From positions 189,580-244,116 of the forward strand of contig MBPM02000099.1 of assembly GCA_001695595.3 (NCBI GenBank): a DNA stretch of 54,537 bases, written 5' to 3'. The notes beneath the pieces are model-generated. The model did no database searches. It had not been told where the DNA came from and was given only the letters and a program-made list of their open reading frames with translations. Positions 1 to 9,921 of this stretch are shown here, piece by piece. The first letter of the stretch is position 1. Each line of letters begins with the position of its first letter. The position numbers and the translations under genes were made by a program. The stretch comes from Plasmopara viticola. Lineage: Eukaryota; Oomycota; Peronosporomycetes; Peronosporales; Peronosporaceae.

Positions 1-323
1 GCTTTTGGGACAAAGACGCTCGTCAGAAGCTGAAAACGTTCAACAAATGGTACAGCTCAGCTAATAAAGTGCCTGGTACAGAGCATTGCAGTGCTTGATC
101 GCTTACAGATGCGTTGTCATGTACTATCAGCAACCAGTCGATCACGACGGGCAAATTCAACGCGCGTGGGGACATTTTCGCCTATACATTGTCGTACGAC
201 TGGTCTATGGGCGTCGAAAAGTACAATCAAAGTCAGCCGAGCGTCATTCGACTCCACAGCGTGGCGGAAGCGGAGATCAAACAGAAGAAAAAGCCAGGTA
301 CTGGATCGCGGAATTCGTTCTAG
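1..323 (+). CDS. RAE1: RAE1/GLE2 mRNA export factor, C-terminal end (partial, spliced)
   Basis: The window opens inside a WD40 protein of the RAE1/GLE2 family, which sits at the nuclear pore with NUP98 and supports mRNA export. Exon 3..49 reads FWDKDARQKLKTFNK, the last blade. An 81 bp intron follows (50..130, donor GTACAG, acceptor TATCAG). Exon 131..323 continues with CNQSITTGKFNARGDIFAY and the strongly diagnostic SYDWS motif, ending in a Lys-rich tail (EIKQKKKPGTGSRNSF) and a TAG at 321..323. Splicing restores the family pattern 'WDKDxRxKLKT...ISTxxFNxxGxIFAYxxSYDWSxG'. The other acceptors I tried put a stop in frame. The 5' part of the gene lies outside the window. The assignment rests on motif memory, and the SYDWS block makes it fairly secure. 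Confidence 0.85.
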
Positions 324-743
324 AAGCGTAAGCCACAAGCCACGGGCTCATAGCAGCACAACCGTCGGGGCGTGGCTATGTCTCCGTGCGTGTATCTTTG
401 CGGCTATCTTTGCTGCTTTCGTCGGCACGTTTTCTAACTTGTGTTTGTGCTTTTGACCACGTATGCTAGCCTCTCGATAAAAGATTGATCCACCACCCCG
501 TGCAGCGTTCGCATCGCCGCTCAACCCACAGCCTGATGCCAGTCGTTGCGTATGACTGCTTTCATCCGAGCAGATCTGTGCGAGAGGCAAAGGCCAGTCC
601 AAGACACAAGCTTATGCAACAGCTCACCCTTGCTCCGTCAATGTGTCAATCCAACTGCTATTTGTCATTGCAACTTAACGCTCAACCTTAGCGACGTGTC
701 AATGTGCCTTACGATCCGTTCTTGGTGGCTGTATGCTAAGTGT
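324..743. other. intergenic, RAE1 to Sel1-repeat gene
   Basis: About 420 bp between two convergent genes. It holds only short overlapping open frames on both strands with no recognisable protein, so it is presumably the two 3' untranslated regions. Confidence 0.5.
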
Positions 744-1776
744 TTACTCAGGTACTACGTGAGATTTGCCAAGACGATCAAGTGCCTGTTTCGCCTCGAG
801 TACCCCACCCTTTGCCGCCAACTGAAAGTAGTGTACCGCCTTCTTATAGTCGGCTTGAAGTCCTTGGCCAGTTTCAAATAATTGAGCCAAGCACAATTGC
901 GCGCGGGGTAATCCACTCTCGGCAGCCAAGAAGAAATAGTGTGCGGCCTTGGAGTGGTCCTGCGCAATACCACGACCAAGCAGATAGCAAGCACCTAGAT
1001 CGAATTGCGCGAGCGCGTTGCCAGCTTCGGCCGCGCGACGGAAATGCCTCACTGCCTCCTCAGCACTTGGCTCCACGCCGTGGCCCTTGAGATACGCTGT
1101 CCCCAGCGCCCAATTGGCCTCGGGCATGTCTTTGCTCGCTGCCTGCCGGTAGAGCTTCACCGCCTTGTCATTGTCCTGCGTGACGTGTAACCCCTGTGCG
1201 TACATGTACCCCAAGTCGTAACTCGCCGCCATATGGCCACTTGCCGCTGCCAGTTTCCAGTAATGCAGCGCTTTCTCCACGTCGCGGGACGTCAATACTG
1301 CCGTGGAAGTAGAGCTTGCCAATCTCGTGGCAACTGCCGTCGTGACCGGCATTGGCGGCCTTCTGCAGCAACTGCGTGGCCAGCTTGACGTTACGCGGCA
1401 TGCCAGCGTACCCCTTGAGGTACAAACTTCCTAATGCACCTTGTGCACGCACGTGCCCCATCTCTGCTGCGTTTGTCCAGTGCAAGACAGCGCCGTGTAC
1501 CCCCGTGGCGCTCCCAACTTTGTTCGCGCCTCTGGCTTTGCCCACTAGACATTGGACGCCCAAGGCAAACTCAGCCTCTGCATTGGAGCTCGACGAAGTC
1601 GAAGAGCGATTGTGAGAGGAGGCCAAGGGGCATACGTGGCGTGGTGTTGGGACGCGACAGTGCAGCACGCGAAGTTGCTGGCGCCACGAGCGTGGATACA
1701 TGTGTATCAACTTTTGTGCAAAGGGGTACGCAGGGGTACACTGTTGGTCTGGGTACCACTTTCTAATCAATAGCAT
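744..1776 (-). CDS. Sel1-like (TPR-like) repeat protein, frame-disrupted
   Basis: Sel1-like repeats form alpha-solenoids that act as protein-binding scaffolds; no partner can be inferred here. The gene is read in two frames: the upstream part from 1776 down to about 1295, the downstream part from about 1300 down to the TAA at 744. About seven repeats are visible, with the family pattern A-x-x-x-L-G-x-x-Y-x-x-G then K-A-x-x-x-(Y/W)-x-x-A-A-x-x-G (for example YDLGYMYAQG, ALGTAYLKGHGV, FDLGACYLLGRG). The frames meet in the middle of one repeat (YFHGS...DVEKALHYW): one base too many or two too few near 1290-1305, and an intron there would be too short. The first ATG (1774..1776) is only 2 bp from the ATG of the divergent gene. 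A later ATG at 1699..1701 gives an Arg-rich, acid-free N-terminus that could be a mitochondrial presequence. It is either a sequencing indel or a young pseudogene. Confidence 0.75.
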
Positions 1777-1778
1777 CC
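1702..1778. promoter_or_regulatory. putative compact bidirectional promoter
   Basis: If the Sel1-repeat gene starts at 1701 (-) and the histone-fold gene at 1779 (+), only 77 bp separate two divergent start codons. Both transcripts would then need overlapping 5' ends or extremely short leaders. This is inferred from gene geometry; I see no convincing TATA box. Confidence 0.3.
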
Positions 1779-2534
1779 ATGAAGCAGCGCGATCAGCTCA
1801 AGGTGACCGTGCTGTATATAGCGTACCCTTCGAATCTAAACGTATGTCATAGAGCCGCGTGAAGCGACTACTGAAGATGCAGAAGGACATGGGGCAAGTG
1901 AGTGACAACGCCGCGCTCGCTTGCTGTAAGTCACCAAAAGGAGCTTTATCTTGACGATGGCTCCAAGTACTGATTTACGGTAATTCAAATCGTGGTCGTA
2001 GCTTTCGTCGTGCAGGTTTTCGTTAAGGACATGGCGACTAAAATGCAACAGCAGGCAGTGGCAGGAGTAGGCTTGACCCCAATTGAAGTGTGAGTGCACC
2101 GTTGCAGACTGCATTGTTTGTATTAACTGCGTAAGATGTCAATGTAGGAAGAAGAGTGTATTGGCAAGTGACGACCTCTCTTTCCTGCACGAAAAGGTGG
2201 CGGTTATTGACGAGAATGATGCGAAATATCTTCAATTTGCTCGCAGAGGCAAGAAACGGACAATTAAGTCCGCAGAAAAGAAGTACGTCGTTTGGTTGGG
2301 GCAAGTCTACGTTCCAGTGATTGACGGGGTTTGTGTAGATCGACTACGAAGAAAGCACGACGTCAAAACACGAGGAAGGCGAGCACCGCAATCACGGCAT
2401 CAGCAAATACCAAGAAAACAGAGCAAGCGGCTTGCAACGAAGTGATACGTGGTGATGATTGTGGCCCGGTTCGGATGCAGCCTTTGGACATTGAAGAGGA
2501 CGAGAATTACGACGAGAGTGACAGCGATGTGTGA
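1779..2534 (+). CDS. Histone-fold protein of the NF-YC/NC2-alpha/POLE4-CHRAC group (five exons)
   Basis: My gene model is exons 1779..1802, 1853..1925, 2002..2089, 2148..2282 and 2339..2534, total 516 nt, 171 aa. The introns are 50, 76, 58 and 56 bp, with donors GTGACC, GTAAGT, GTGAGT, GTACGT and TAG/CAG-type acceptors; all phases agree. The joined protein starts MKQRDQLKSRVKRLLK, then KDMGQVSDNAALACS, FVKDMATKMQQQA and VKKSVLASDDLSFLHEKV. This is the alpha1/alpha2/alpha3 layout of NF-YC-like histone folds ('RVKxLLKxDxDvxxvsxxA...FVxxla...dlxxFLxxx'). The C-terminal half is Lys/Arg-rich, consistent with nuclear import and DNA contact, and ends in an acidic tail (EEDENYDESDSDV). Such proteins pair with an NF-YB-like partner in CCAAT factor, NC2, chromatin-remodelling or DNA polymerase epsilon complexes; which one cannot be said. 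The first intron is the weakest call, because without it a stop precedes exon 2. It converges on the aspartokinase 110 bp away. Confidence 0.72.
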
Positions 2535-2644
2535 TTGGATCTTGACGTTGAATTGAATGTTTTCTATTATTTCATAAATGGTTTCTACGAGCAATCGACG
2601 GCTTCTATCCATAAGCAATGTATTGTGCTCACTGCCAACTTGGT

Positions 2645-4438
2645 CTACGTCTGCGCCCCATTGAGCAAAGATTGCCACGTAGGGCCAAATAACAAGTCGC
2701 GCGAAGGCGATCGGCGGATTGCTGACTGTTGCAAAGCAGCGACGAGTGGTGCAGGAGCAGCCGAGACCTCTCCAGCTCTTGCGTCGCTGGCAGCAGTAGC
2801 TAAGTGAGGGGATCGAGGAGGAAGAGCTCTCGAAAGTGAAGCATCTGCAGCCGCAACCTTTGTTGCCGTCGGTGATACGTGATTGTCTCTAGGGAAGAAG
2901 AAGCTATGCATGCGAGCAACGACCTCGTCGGCTTCTTTCTGCTGCAGCACAAACGACAGGTTCAGATCTTCAGCGGATTCGCTAAGCAGCAGCACGTCGT
3001 ACTTCTCCAGCACGCTGAAAACACACCCGAGCTCGGCCAACGCTTTTCGCAGTCTTCGGCCAACGATGGAAACGACCGAGCAGTCTTCAAAGACACGCAC
3101 CTTCGAGTGTTCGTTCAAGGCTTCAAGCAGCTGCTTAAATGGCGCACCCTGGACCCCACCGGGAATGTGATCGAGCGTGACTGTCACGGAGAATTGCGAC
3201 GTTGCAATCAGATCGACGGAAATTCCACAAGCTTCAAATGGAGCAAAGACTTTGGCCAAGAAACCCGACGTCCCACACATGTCGAAAGCAGTGATACTCA
3301 ACGTCGTCATGCTCTGTCGCTTGACGACTGCAAGAATCTTGGGACTGCCGTGCTGGGCCGTGTCCGCGTCGGTAGCAGGATGAATGACCGTCTTCTCCCC
3401 GTCGGGATCGTTCGTATTGCGGATTTCCAACGGCACTTTTCCCCACTGCACGGGGATGATGCAGCGTGGATGTAAGATCTTGGCCCCCATCGCGGCCAAC
3501 TCTTGGGCTTCACGGTAGTCTAGGTTCTTGATCAACCGTGCGTCAGGCACGTACCGGGGATCCGTGGTGAACATGCCGTGCACGTCAGTCCAGATCTCGT
3601 ACTTGAGCGCGCCTACTAAAGCAGCAAAGAGCGACCCCGACGTATCGCTGCCTCCACGTCCGAGCACACATGTTGCCCCTGTACTTGTGCTGGCAATAAA
3701 GCCTTGGGTGAGTACCACGCGCTTGCCGTTTGCCGCGAGCTCGGCCACTGCTCGATCGAGGCGGGGTTGCACCTCTGCTTGGAGATACTTGTCCTCGTCC
3801 GACTTGGCCCGCGCACTGTCGCTAATCAGTAACTGGCGAGCGTCCACTCGCTCGACGTCCGTAAGGCCATAGTGGACCATAATGCATTGCCCCAAGTGAG
3901 TCGACAAGAGCTCTCCGAACGCCAAGACACGTGCTTGGATGCCAGGCGACGCTTCTTCGGTGAGTTTAATGCCTTCGAGCACGCGAACGAGGTTCTTGAG
4001 CTCGTTGAGTAGCGGATGCAACGCTTTTGGGAGCAAAGGGTCGAGGGGCGACTTGGAAAACGAGGATCCATCTTCGCCGCGGCTCAGGACGGTGTCCAGC
4101 CACACTTGCTGCCACCGCTCGTGCAGCTTTCCACTGCATTCGACACCCTCAAGCGCCGGAAAGAGACCCACGTCATAGGCGAGCGAAAAGTGCTGTAATG
4201 CAATGGTAGTCGCCAGCTCCGTGTGGCTACTGCCCCGTTCACTGGCGAGTGCTACTGCTCGCGTAAGCTTGTTGGTGACTTGGGACAGCGCCGAGATAGT
4301 CACCCACACGCGCGGAGACGACGGCGACGCCAAGTGCGCGCGGATCTGGGCACAGATACAACGCCAGCGCGCGGCGGTGGATACACTGGTACCTCCGAAC
4401 TTGAGTACCACCCATCGAGACGACAAGTCCGGTTGCAT
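2645..4438 (-). CDS. Aspartokinase (aspartate kinase) with C-terminal ACT domains
   Basis: It phosphorylates L-aspartate with ATP, the entry step to Thr, Met, Ile and, by the DAP route, Lys. From the start chosen here (M at 4438, 597 aa): VVLKFGGTSVS at ~10-20 is the substrate/ATP motif; VLGRGGSDTSGSL at ~258-270 and EIWTDVHGMFTTDPRYV at ~281-297 are nucleotide-site signatures; MGAKILHPR follows at ~317-325. Two ACT-type regulatory segments cover ~367-515, including SESAEDLNLSFVL at ~486-498. A low-complexity Ala/Ser/Pro linker (~520-580) leads to a short FGPTWQSLLNG end. An in-frame upstream ATG at 4546 would add 36 residues rich in Arg/Ser/Thr without acids, which could be a mitochondrial presequence. 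No introns or breaks are visible. The ACT region and the FGPTW tail recall the kinase half of the bacterial aspartokinase/DAP-decarboxylase fusion; no decarboxylase follows here. Confidence 0.92.
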   Translation of the reverse strand: MQPDLSSRWVVLKFGGTSVSTAARWRCICAQIRAHLASPSSPRVWVTISALSQVTNKLTRAVALASERGSSHTELATTIALQHFSLAYDVGLFPALEGVECSGKLHERWQQVWLDTVLSRGEDGSSFSKSPLDPLLPKALHPLLNELKNLVRVLEGIKLTEEASPGIQARVLAFGELLSTHLGQCIMVHYGLTDVERVDARQLLISDSARAKSDEDKYLQAEVQPRLDRAVAELAANGKRVVLTQGFIASTSTGATCVLGRGGSDTSGSLFAALVGALKYEIWTDVHGMFTTDPRYVPDARLIKNLDYREAQELAAMGAKILHPRCIIPVQWGKVPLEIRNTNDPDGEKTVIHPATDADTAQHGSPKILAVVKRQSMTTLSITAFDMCGTSGFLAKVFAPFEACGISVDLIATSQFSVTVTLDHIPGGVQGAPFKQLLEALNEHSKVRVFEDCSVVSIVGRRLRKALAELGCVFSVLEKYDVLLLSESAEDLNLSFVLQQKEADEVVARMHSFFFPRDNHVSPTATKVAAADASLSRALPPRSPHLATAASDARAGEVSAAPAPLVAALQQSAIRRSPSRDLLFGPTWQSLLNGAQT

Positions 4439-4546
4439 TGGGCTACGTGCGCCAAGTGAAATATTTACAAAATGCCAAGCTCCTCCAGTGGATAGTAATA
4501 CACGCAGAGTGATTGAACGCAAGATAGTAAAACGGCTACTATTCAT

Positions 4547-5142
4547 ATTATCATTAGTACGTAGAGCAAGTTGGTCGTCCGCTTTAGTGACTTAATGCGT
4601 ACCTTACTGCATGGTTTCGACAATACAGGCAAATGTGACGCTTCCGAGTGATACTGTCTTCCCTCAACAAAATTGTCCTAATGATGATAATATTCACATA
4701 TCAGCAATAGGAACAACGTGAGTAGAAGTCTTTCCGACCGACCGGATAGGCGAGGTGCCGAATGCTACAAAGTCCTTTTGACTTTCACACAATCACATTG
4801 CATACAGCGATCCTTTCATATTTTTCAAGGTATATTCGACAAGAGTTACAAAATAGTGGAAATGTTGTTTGGCAATGTGAATTTCGCGACCAAATTGAGC
4901 TATCATCCACCCAAATATCACGTGTTTACTCGGACTGCTTGCTTCTTGTAGACTGGTGTTCTACATTCATCGTAGCGATATTTTGATGTGCCGCAATATC
5001 AACGTTGATGTTCGATTAAAAAGCGATTCTTGTATATTGCAGCGCTCTATGGCCTTGATATGACGACGCAGTACTTTGGCCGTTTGGAATTAGATAAATC
5101 TACTTCAAAGGACACCGGAGTGAAGATAGTTCTTGTTTATCC
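4547..5142. other. AT-rich intergenic, no gene seen
   Basis: It lies upstream of the aspartokinase and presumably holds its promoter and 5' leader next to position 4547. The short open frames on both strands show no recognisable protein. Confidence 0.5.
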
Positions 5143-5237
5143 CTCTGTAGCTCTCATTCTGCTGTGATGAGAGCTACAGAGAATATTGCCGTACAACCAC
5201 TGTCAAAGAAGACAGTGGTTGTACGGCAATATTCTCT
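5143..5237. repeat. two overlapping inverted repeats (perfect 27 bp hairpin plus 15 bp hairpin)
   Basis: Arms 5178..5204 and 5211..5237 are perfect 27 nt reverse complements around the 6 nt loop AAAGAA. A second perfect pair, 5143..5157 and 5167..5181 (15 nt, 9 nt loop), overlaps the first by four bases, so the two stems are mutually exclusive near 5178-5181. It could be a small fold-back element, the scar of template switching, or a palindrome junction. Confidence 0.85.
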
Positions 5238-5799
5238 CAGACACGATCAAAGCTCTGGTCTGCACAAACAACGAACGTGTTTGTGGTCAATCTATCGATG
5301 CGAGTAAGGATCTACGTGCACCAATTTTTCATAGCTTAAGTGCCGTTCGAACGCGCGCGCGTCCTTGAATCTTCTATATTTATTTTCTGGACCCGAAGTA
5401 AACAACACCTTACAAGATACTCACCTCCCCAGCAATAGGCTCAATTATGATCCGACCTGAGATATGTAGCATTCATATGTTCTTTTAAGCACGCGAGCCT
5501 GGGAATATCTACATCACGTTCATAACCAATAATAAATGACGATACATGAACATTCTGTACGAATCAGACATATTCAGTGTGAAATTGGGTAGGTGCACCT
5601 TAATTTTTTGGATTTTTTGTCTTGACAATCTAATGATGTCTAGTTCCGTTGTTGTCTCGGATGATCATCAAGCGTTAAACTCCACGTGTGAGCGCAGCAT
5701 AAACTTTTTTTAGTAACTCGAACGACATTTCCAGCTTGTGGTGGAGTTGTACTGGCAAAATTTGTGAGAAATGATTCGACTACGCACTAGTAAAGTATC
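5238..5799. other. AT-rich intergenic, no gene seen
   Basis: There are no open frames with recognisable content. It may include decayed upstream sequence of the Ty3/gypsy relic that becomes recognisable at about 5800. Confidence 0.4.
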
Positions 5800-7070
5800 G
5801 AAGCATCTTTGAACTCATGGTCCTTTGTGGCCGTATCACACCATGCATACTTAAGAATACTGTACTTCCCACTTGCATGGAAAGATGTTTGTCATAACAT
5901 TATATATGATGTTCGTGTCGAATACAAGCCTGGTAAAATCAATGTGCTTGCTGACGCGCTTTTGCGCACGGCAATTCTTGATTTGACCTACGTAGGCAGT
6001 AATAAAAGCTTCAATGATGAAAAATCTCGTCGAGCATGCCAAAGGGGATGTTTATCTAGTGTGCTTGGCGTGATTAGTCATCGCAAGCGACGAGGCTAAA
6101 ATTGAAGTTTTTATTACTCGACAGTTGTCGCAAATGTTACGCTACAAGTGAGCAAATGGTCTGCTCCACTATAGATCGAGTTAAGCAAATTCAACCCGAG
6201 CCGTTGTCTGGACGACAAAAACCCGAAGTACGACATACTTCTGGAGACACACAATGCTCCGACGATATTTTTTGATACTAGATCACATATTGATGCCCCC
6301 ATATGTAGTCAATTGCACGAGGAAAATCCGACTTTTTGGCGGGTCAAATGCGCGGCCTACACGTCGGCTATTTTTCAGAGCCTGGCAGTGCCAAACGGTT
6401 AAATTGCCATAAGCCTCGACTTTGTACTTTGCTTGCCGACAGTAAATGACAAAGCGTTTATTTACCCCTGACCAAGATAGCGAATTTTAATCCTTCTTGC
6501 TACCAGATTAATTAAGATAGGCTACGGTATGAAGTAGAAAAAATTGTATCGTGAAATTTTTGACATGCGCAAATCCACTTATCGGAAACCCATGCCTACA
6601 GCAGCCCGTTCTCGGGACGACAAACTCTTAGTGCGTTTGCAATTATTAACAGACCATTTGATCCATGAGCTTTTACAAACCACGATATTAACGGCCAAGA
6701 CACTGACTGTCCCGAAAGCTCTTCCGAGCACGGATGTTTTTAAGATGAGTAAGGGATGGCTTTGAAAGCCTTCCTCCTCCAAGTCTTTGATGTAAGGCCA
6801 GTTTTCTATTGAAAGCAATTATTTATATTTGTGAAATGTGAGTTGAACGTGATTTAAATTGAACAGGGTGCCAATAACGATCGACGACAAGAATACACGA
6901 AGAAAAACAGTTGTATTTAAAGATGACAGAGTTTGTTATATACTGAATAGAAAGAATAAGTTCGGAGTTTTCGAACATCGTCTATCGCAGATATTAAAGG
7001 CATCTACCTTTAGCAAAATTGTCGCCGCATCCAGCATTTTTGTGGGGCGTCTTAGCAGGCATTAGATCTT
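5800..7070 (+). mobile_element. decayed Ty3/gypsy retrotransposon, RNase H to integrase C-terminus
   Basis: Plus-strand fragments appear in the order expected for a gypsy pol but in changing frames and with stops. The end of RNase H reads VEYKPGKINVLADALLR (5926..5976; family pattern YKPGxxNxxADALSR). A Cys-containing integrase N-terminal fragment reads FFRAWQCQTVK at about 6370-6402. The integrase core starts at about 6411 (ISLDFVLCLP; family pattern SxDFVxxLP). A C-terminal block at 6880-7065 reads DKNTRRKTVVFKDDRV and ends FVGRLSR (family pattern HPTFYVGRLK). Reverse transcriptase, gag and LTRs were not recognised. No complete active domain remains, so the copy is dead. Confidence 0.68.
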
Positions 7071-9785
7071 CCCGACCCATAGCCTCATGTAAGGTGTAAA
7101 TCTCTCCATAGCGTTGTTCCTGCGCTTGACCTTGCGAATAGGTCAAAAACGGGAGGTCGTATAGTACTCATAGCCACTACAGTGTTCTATGCATTCTTTA
7201 AGTGACCGTTTAAGTCTGAACCTTAATCTGAAGCAAATCAACTTATTAAACCAGCATAAGTACCTCATGCTGAAGCGCGCGGTGGTCGATTCGACTGCGA
7301 AGCACATGGCCTTTATGGCTAAAGAAGCTCGCTTCATCTTTTCGATTGCTCTAGAGCTCGGTGTAATCCAAAGAAGTCGCATCCTGAACCCGAGAACAAT
7401 CTCAAGCGCGTCCACACGGCTGTAGATTCTCGCGAAGAAGGCGCAAGGGTTGCCTCCTTCGACGGTTTTTTAACGACAAGGTCAATGGTTCTTAATCTTG
7501 AAGTGTGTTGCAAAGCGTCTACGCTATGCTCAATACTTTGAAGGATACTGCAATGATATTTATCTTGGCCTAAATCAAATATATGTATATTGAATTTGAC
7601 TAATTTATTGACCTCTAACCTGCAATCTATTGCACGCACGTCTATCTTTTACTATAAGAATAAAGAGGGGATAGCGCAAAAGGTTTGAAAACATTGCACT
7701 ACTGGTGTAAAATAACCACTAAAGGAGTTTTTGGAGGGTCCAAATACTATTGGCGAAAATGTCACAAAGTGTTACGGGCCATTTAATTGGGGCTCGTTAA
7801 TGTTGCCGTATATGCTTCTAAATTGTGATCTGTAATCAATAAAATTGCATACAATGATTTTGATGCATAGGGAGAAAAAAAACATTGGCCACACCTGTCG
7901 AAACCCAAACTTAGCTGAGAACAACCTATTTGCTTTCCCGTTGGTAACATTATGATACTTCTATATACTGTATCACAAATTCTCTTTGCATTGTTTTATG
8001 ACAACACTCAGCCGGTAGTTCTTTACTCCTACTCCAAAAGCTTTTATCCATTTACCCTGCGACGATGCGGCTTCAAATTGATATGAGGCTCCGAGCGTGT
8101 CTTCGACTAGTCTGCAAGATAGGTAGAGTATGTCACGTTTAGCTTTCCTATAAACCTTTTTCCCCAAATAAAATTGTAGATTTTTATACTTTCTTTAATG
8201 AGACTTGACAAAATTTGACAAAAACTGAATTTTGGGCACCCTTTCATCAAGTATGACCTTTCGTGTAAATCATCTGCGGCATGGGTTTTGACCCGTTACT
8301 TGAGTGCAACAATCAGCGAATATGGCACTAACTCCTCTTCAGCCTTACGTCATGGACCAAGCCGAATGCTAACTCTACTTACACACACCACGTCGAAACC
8401 TGGCGATGTGTTTGCAAATAACGGTCGCTTTAAAGATCGTGACATCCTCCACCTCATACAATGCTGTTTTGGTTTGCTAAAAGTTAGCCATATGGATATA
8501 GCGACGACTATAAAAGTCCGATTATGCAAGCTCAATTGCCATTCGGTCGCGGAGCTGTTCGTGTTTACAAGACCACAACGTTGTTTCAAACAGGACGCAA
8601 CAGAAATGGAACAAAGCGGGACACACCCACACGAATTCTCTGGCGACGATTTAGCAATAATGCACCTTTAACTTCATGAATTTACTTCTTTCCAAAAATG
8701 TCAAAGGCCCTCTTCCAAAAACTTTCCATATATTGTTGTTGAGCTGAAAGATCTCTACCTGTTATTGGCAAAAAAGACTTGCTTGCTGCTTGATGCCGTC
8801 GAGATCACGATACAATTTAAGTCGCTTGTCCTAAATTTAATCGCTAAATTACTTGTTTTTGAATGTTTAAAGCTCATGTCTTGCTTAACGGGATACATGG
8901 ACGCGGCAATTGTTATATAATAGGCAATAGCCTCGACTTTCCTTTTCACTAATATTAATAAACCGCATGATACGAAACGCTATAGCGCTCGAGAAGGATG
9001 TGATCATTTTTACGTCCTCAAATAGTAATACCTAATGCTACCAAGGGGTCTAGAGAGTTGTTACAATTTTTTTAGATGGCTGGCGAGCATCCACCATATT
9101 GTGCACCTGAAGTCTATTATACAGGGTGCAATCAATTTGCTTTTCTTAAACTACACCATCCCTGTTGCAGAACCTATCGCGCAATGATTGACAGACATTT
9201 TGGAATTCAAGAGTCACGTCAGCAAGTTCAACTTCATTAGTCGCCAATATCATTCGAAGATTCCTTCCAAGCAAAAAATAAACGGCCTAACCTTAAAATT
9301 CGGCTTACCAAAAGCTTTCAGCCCAACTTTCATGTTGCCTAAAAGGTACCGATTCATGTTATAGTTGCCACGCCCTGATGTCTAGTCTACCAGTTTGTGC
9401 TTTTCATGATGGATGACAGCATATACGACCTATACCTGTCTGTGTTTTGCGAGCTGGCGACCGGTAAGACTGCGAATTTTTACGGGCATACGCCGCACTT
9501 TGAGCTTATTGCACCTTATAGGAAAGCCAAGTTTACCCATACTTCATGTAAATTTAGGTCGACAAGGGTCAAGATTACCGATATTTTTTTCTGTAACACT
9601 ATAGGCAAGCCGACATCGTCGATAGACTGGCAATGCGACAATAATTGTCTGACAATATCTCCAAGGAAAATGTTAAATTCAAAACTTGAATAGCACGAAT
9701 GTCCGGTAGTTAATTTTAACTCCATCCCAAAATCTCTTCGTGCTTTGTGGTGTGGCAACTGACACTGAATATACCTAAAGATACT
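7071..9785. other. AT-rich gene-poor stretch with unassigned small open frames
   Basis: The open frames here are either non-ATG or unrecognised: about 8288..8671 (+, begins at TTG) and about 9397..9693 (+, begins at GTG with an in-frame ATG 9 bp on; DYR-rich, 98 codons). Neither shows a signal peptide or a known motif. The 9.4 kb frame is the most protein-like by composition but could be transposon debris. Confidence 0.35.
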
Positions 9786-9921
9786 GTAGGGATCGCCAAG
9801 GTACGCGCGCGTAGAAGTGCGAGGTACACACATGTACCTAGGGTAGAAGTGCGATCCCTACGCTTTTAAGCTAAATTATGTATACAATCTTGGCAATATG
9901 ATACATGATTTAGCTCAAAAG
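9786..9921. repeat. paired fold-back repeats
   Basis: Arms 9786..9796 and 9851..9861 (GTAGGGATCGC and its complement) enclose a direct duplication of GTAGAAGTGCGA and a small palindrome (GGTACACACATGTACC). Immediately after, 9863..9882 and 9902..9921 are inverted copies of a 20-mer with 3 mismatches. This resembles remnants of small fold-back elements. Confidence 0.6.

Noticed and set aside
2400..2678. Possible minus-strand continuation of aspartokinase into a decarboxylase domain
   Set aside because: The frame after the aspartokinase stop shows no PLP-binding or decarboxylase motif and overlaps the exons of the histone-fold gene.
2879..3475. 198-codon plus-strand open frame
   Set aside because: Lies wholly antisense to the aspartokinase coding region and has no recognisable content.
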